From: an uncultured bacterium
Lineage (GTDB): Bacteria > Planctomycetota > UBA1135 > GCA-002686595
Length of the DNA stretch: 64,000 bases
Reading direction: 5' to 3'
NCBI GenBank assembly: GCA_937896235.1
Contig: CALBMX010000035.1
Span: 62,001 to 126,000 of the forward strand
Shown here: positions 61,399-64,000 of the stretch, in pieces
How the letters are laid out: each line of letters opens with the position of its first letter
Position numbering within the stretch: the first letter of the stretch is position 1
Position numbers and translations under genes: made by a program
The notes under the pieces: model-generated
What the model was told of the DNA's origin: nothing
Seen by the model: the letters and a program-made list of their open reading frames with translations, nothing else
Database searches by the model: none

Positions 61399-63402
61399 CT
61401 AAGGCAAATGTTCCCCGACCGAGGCTTCCCAGTTGGGGTGTTTGCGAACGGCGGAGAGCCATGGATCACGTAGCAATCTTGCCGCGGAAGGTCTTCCATA
61501 CGACGCGCTCACCCGATCGCGTTGGCCGAACTCGCCCTCGATGCTCCACTCCGTATCCCACTCTGAGGCCGCACCAAAGCGCTGTACATAGGCACCGAGT
61601 GTTTGAAGCGCGCCATCCAGATCCCCAGCTCGGGCTTGAGCAACGGCCAGATTGTGGTGGCCGGCGGCCATATCGGGATAGTCACGGGTGACCTTCTTGA
61701 GAGCTTCCAGTGCGCTCGCTAGCCCGTCCTGGTCCCCTTGTATTAGGTAGGATAAACCCAAATCCGCGTTGAGAACGGCGACATGCTGAACGATTCCATC
61801 AAACGATTCTGGCGGCACGGCATCCCCTTCTAGGGCCAAGTCCGAGAGTATGTTGAGAGTTAAGCGGCCCCAACTTCGGTCGCCGTGATGTAGTTTTTGT
61901 AGCTGCTGTTTCGCCAGGCTCGCGTTGCCGGCACGGAGCTCATACATCGCCGAAGTGAGGATCAATTCGGCCCGTTCTGGATACTTCTCTAGGCCTTCCG
62001 AGAGGGCGCTTACTAGATCCATTTCCTTGGCTCTGTCCACGGGCTTATGCGGGTCCTGGAATTTAGACAGAAGCTCGAGTACCTCGAGCTCGTAGGGAAG
62101 GTCGGCTTGTTTGATTTGGGCAGCACGAATGAGTTCGGCGATCTCCCGGCCTAGACTTCCTCCCTTTATGAAGTTCGCCACCGATTCAAAATCTTCCGGA
62201 TGGTAGGAGTACTCGCTCAGCCACTCGCCGACTTGGCTTCGAACATGGGCTGTTTTTCCGGCATCGCCTAGAGCGTCATGATCTCTAGCTGAAAGAGAGG
62301 CCCAACTCTCAGATGCAGCTAGGTAATCTCCCCTGTCCAGTTGGGACTCCATTTGAGCTAAATCGAACTCGCGGCGATTGGGGTTGTTGCTGCTCTCCAT
62401 CTCGGAGGTGCTGCTAGGGGGGGGGCTTGTTTGGGGAAGTGCCGAGCTCGCTAACGTCGAGCTCCCCATTGGCGCTTTGGGAATAGGCTCGGTGGGGAGG
62501 TACAACAAGGTGATCACTAAGGCGGTAAGTCCAAGCCCTACCCATCCCATAAGTGCCCGGGATACCTCCCGCTTTTCAATCGGAGGTGTTGGTGCAGCTC
62601 CTGCTACTACCAAGAGCTCATCCAATGCCAGCCCCAAATAGTAAGCACTCCGAAAACGTTTTCCAGGCTCGCGAGCTAGCCCCTTTTCTAAGAGATCTAC
62701 AAGGTCAGGCCAGTCGCTGCCGACTTGGCTAAGGACTTCATCATCCCCGAGTGCTGAACCGGTAACCAAGGCGGAGAGCGAAGCGCAAAGGCCGTAGACA
62801 TCTGCTCGGCGATCGATGTCATCGGCTACTCCTTGGGATTGCTCGGGGGCAGAAAAGCCCATTGTGCCCAGAGCGCGCGAGAGGAGCTCTGAATTGCTCC
62901 CTGGGGGTGAACGCAGCGAGCTGAAGTCCGTCAGTTTAGGCGTCTCGCCACTAAACATGATGTTGCAAGGTCGAACGTCCAAATGAAGGATGTCGTGTCT
63001 ATTCGCCACTGATACGGCGTCGCATACCTCGCGGATAATCCGGACAGCACGCCTTGGTTCCACGGGCCCCCGCAGGTAGAGGTCTGCTGCGGAACCGTCC
63101 TCTAGCAACTCCATAGCTGTGTAGAGTCCAGGAGCACTCTTGCCGTCGGGGTGTGGGGTGAATCCACCAGAAAATACGCGCGCGATCCCTATGTGATCCA
63201 AAGATGCGATCTGTTGCAAGCTGGATTCAAAAGCCACCTTGAGTTCTTCGCTAAACGACTCGCACCGCTCGAATCGGACAGCGACCAAAGCACCACTTTG
63301 AGTATCTGTCCCTCTCCAAACAGTGCTGGTTGCACCTCTGCCAATGACGTCATGCAACAAGTATGGCCCAATCTGGGGAGGGCTATTTTGTCCTAGATTC
63401 AC
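61399..63402 (-). CDS. Membrane-anchored Ser/Thr protein kinase-like protein (likely degenerate) with TPR-like domain
   Basis: 667 residues. The N-terminal kinase fold (about 10-265) has a glycine loop IGRGATSTVW, but the beta-3 lysine is Arg43 (LVAVRFE). The catalytic loop reads HLDVRPCNIMF (Asp142 and Asn147 kept, HRD Arg and DLKP Lys changed), and DFG is DFS (Asp159). Some metal-binding residues remain, so weak activity is possible. A membrane helix (GWVGLGLTALVITLLYL, about 285-305) separates a C-terminal TPR-like region (AAGHHNLAVAQARAGDLDGA). It is convergent with the NadR-like gene. It probably senses or scaffolds rather than phosphorylates efficiently. Confidence 0.82.
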   Translation of the reverse strand: MNLGQNSPPQIGPYLLHDVIGRGATSTVWRGTDTQSGALVAVRFERCESFSEELKVAFESSLQQIASLDHIGIARVFSGGFTPHPDGKSAPGLYTAMELLEDGSAADLYLRGPVEPRRAVRIIREVCDAVSVANRHDILHLDVRPCNIMFSGETPKLTDFSSLRSPPGSNSELLSRALGTMGFSAPEQSQGVADDIDRRADVYGLCASLSALVTGSALGDDEVLSQVGSDWPDLVDLLEKGLAREPGKRFRSAYYLGLALDELLVVAGAAPTPPIEKREVSRALMGWVGLGLTALVITLLYLPTEPIPKAPMGSSTLASSALPQTSPPPSSTSEMESSNNPNRREFDLAQMESQLDRGDYLAASESWASLSARDHDALGDAGKTAHVRSQVGEWLSEYSYHPEDFESVANFIKGGSLGREIAELIRAAQIKQADLPYELEVLELLSKFQDPHKPVDRAKEMDLVSALSEGLEKYPERAELILTSAMYELRAGNASLAKQQLQKLHHGDRSWGRLTLNILSDLALEGDAVPPESFDGIVQHVAVLNADLGLSYLIQGDQDGLASALEALKKVTRDYPDMAAGHHNLAVAQARAGDLDGALQTLGAYVQRFGAASEWDTEWSIEGEFGQRDRVSASYGRPSAARLLRDPWLSAVRKHPNWEASVGEHLP

Positions 63403-63451
63403 TCATGTACTTTTATACTTATTGCGTTTTAGCTTCAAGTGATATTCGTGA

Positions 63452-63519
63452 CCCCTGCGGTGGAGTGTAGTTGCGGGCGTTCGCTCCGGGAAGTCGGAAG
63501 CGAACGCCCGCAGCAGGGG
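63452..63519 (-). terminator. Long hairpin after the TPR gene
   Basis: TGCGGGCGTTCGCT (63472-63485) pairs with AGCGAACGCCCGCA (63499-63512), 14 bp. An outer arm CCCCTGC / GCAGGGG (63452-63458, 63513-63519) extends it. It lies 14 bp beyond the stop of the minus-strand TPR gene, without a strong U-tract on that strand. Confidence 0.65.
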
Positions 63520-63533
63520 CCTTTTAGAGGGGC

Positions 63534-64000
63534 TTACTTGCCCTTCTTGCCTTCTCTCTTCTCGAGGATTCGGCGCAGGCGCTTCGCGTTGTTACCCGAA
63601 TCCAGAAGGGCGACGGAGTAGAATTTGTCCTTGTCGTCTTGGCTGGTCTCAGGGTCATCCATGAGAGCCTTGGCAATCACATTGGCCTCGTCGTACAAGG
63701 CAAGCGCACGCTGGAGGTCGCGCTTAAGGTTGTAGTCGAGAACAACCGCGAGGTCATTCATGTAGTTCGGGTTCTTCGGGGCAATCTCTAGGGCCCGCTC
63801 ATACGCGCGGAGGGACTCTTCGTAGAACTCATGGACCTCTTCATCGTCCGCCATCTTGCGATCGTTGCGAATAAGAATGTCCGCGTGATCGCGGAGGAAA
63901 AGCGCCCGGTCGCTCCAGTGGGCGTCACCGGGTAGATCGGCGTTGGCGAGAAGTTCCGCGAGGATTGCACCGTCAAGTTTTCGGTCCGAGTAGCAGTATT
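63534..64000 (-). CDS. TPR-repeat protein, 5' end outside window
   Basis: The frame is open from the right edge to the stop at 63534; 155 residues are visible. An internal ATG at 63854 would give 106 residues, but good coding sequence continues upstream (ILAELLANADLPGDAHWSD, RALFLRDHADILIRNDRK), so this is a longer gene cut by the window. TPR-like helices are visible (FYEESLRAYERALEIAPKNP, NYMNDLAVVLDYNLKRDLQR, ALALYDEANVIAKALM). The C-terminus is a lysine-rich tail (KREGKKGK). Role unknown; TPR proteins mediate protein contacts. Confidence 0.75.
   Translation of the reverse strand, partial: YCYSDRKLDGAILAELLANADLPGDAHWSDRALFLRDHADILIRNDRKMADDEEVHEFYEESLRAYERALEIAPKNPNYMNDLAVVLDYNLKRDLQRALALYDEANVIAKALMDDPETSQDDKDKFYSVALLDSGNNAKRLRRILEKREGKKGK

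Noticed and set aside
2143-63519. Hairpins at 2143-2175 and 63452-63519 as members of one dispersed repeat family
   Set aside because: Their stem sequences are unrelated; each is better explained as a local 3'-end structure.
1-64000. CRISPR arrays, insertion sequences, prophage, tRNA or rRNA genes
   Set aside because: No regularly spaced repeats, transposase-like frames, cloverleaf sequences or rRNA stretches were noticed on reading; a tRNA/rRNA covariance search was not possible.

Overview
The window reads as ordinary bacterial chromosome of moderately high GC, densely coded, with many translationally coupled genes (GTGA, ATGA and TTGA overlaps). The best guess for the host is a Planctomycetota lineage that keeps a peptidoglycan elongation machine. 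This is inferred from large secreted proteins with FG-GAP, carboxypeptidase-regulatory-like and degenerate retropepsin domains, a YfhO-like giant membrane protein, and a metabolosome-type microcompartment locus beside an mre/rod cluster. No rRNA, tRNA, insertion sequence or CRISPR array was seen.

Layout. 1-6.5 kb: secreted or membrane proteins of unknown role. These include a partial retropepsin/thioredoxin-like protein, a secreted protein whose frame continues in coding style past an in-frame UGA, a YwiC-like membrane protein and a 745-residue anchored beta protein. 6.7-7.2 kb: a KDPG aldolase pseudogene with two internal TAG codons. 7.3-10.9 kb: a minus-strand set of an FAD oxidoreductase, two methyltransferases and a small protein. 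11.0-13.7 kb: a two-component system. 14-24.5 kb: nagB plus a surface-glycan-like cluster (two GT2 enzymes, a methyltransferase, a YfhO-like protein, an O-antigen-ligase-like protein), interrupted by an EndoIII-type glycosylase and a pentapeptide-repeat ion channel. 24.5-35 kb: a long minus-strand run of membrane fusion protein, two RND pumps, ribH, nusB and ftsY. 35-38.2 kb: moeA and lnt. 38.3-39.7 kb: a coiled-coil membrane protein and a small membrane protein between a near-consensus promoter and a perfect 16-bp terminator. 39.8-47.5 kb: mreB-mreC-mreD-mrdA-rodA, in which MreC carries a second MreC-like segment and PBP2 is about 1,136 residues. 47.6-51.5 kb: an SGNH hydrolase-like protein and an FG-GAP propeller protein.

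The most interesting part is 51.8-58.8 kb, a compact bacterial microcompartment (BMC) operon. It encodes a full shell set: two BMC-H, one tandem permuted BMC-T, two BMC-P and one canonical tandem BMC-T. It also encodes an acylating aldehyde dehydrogenase with a long tail ending in a putative encapsulation helix and a cysteine cluster. Three further genes follow: a small protein and an ACT-domain protein that share a 40-residue module resembling the N-termini of EutQ and EutT, and a full-length UPF0210/DUF711 protein. No diol dehydratase, ethanolamine lyase, class II aldolase, glycyl-radical enzyme, phosphotransacylase or alcohol dehydrogenase is present. The ACT-DUF711 pair therefore takes the place where a signature enzyme would be expected. 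DUF711 is uncharacterised but, as recalled, shares the fold of the PFL-type glycyl-radical enzymes.

Downstream are an HD-GYP response regulator, a cluster of DnaA-box-like sequences (60.40-60.50 kb, possibly an origin), a NadR-like P-loop protein, a membrane-anchored degenerate Ser/Thr kinase and a partial TPR protein. All functional statements come from motif reading and memory of families; no database search was run.
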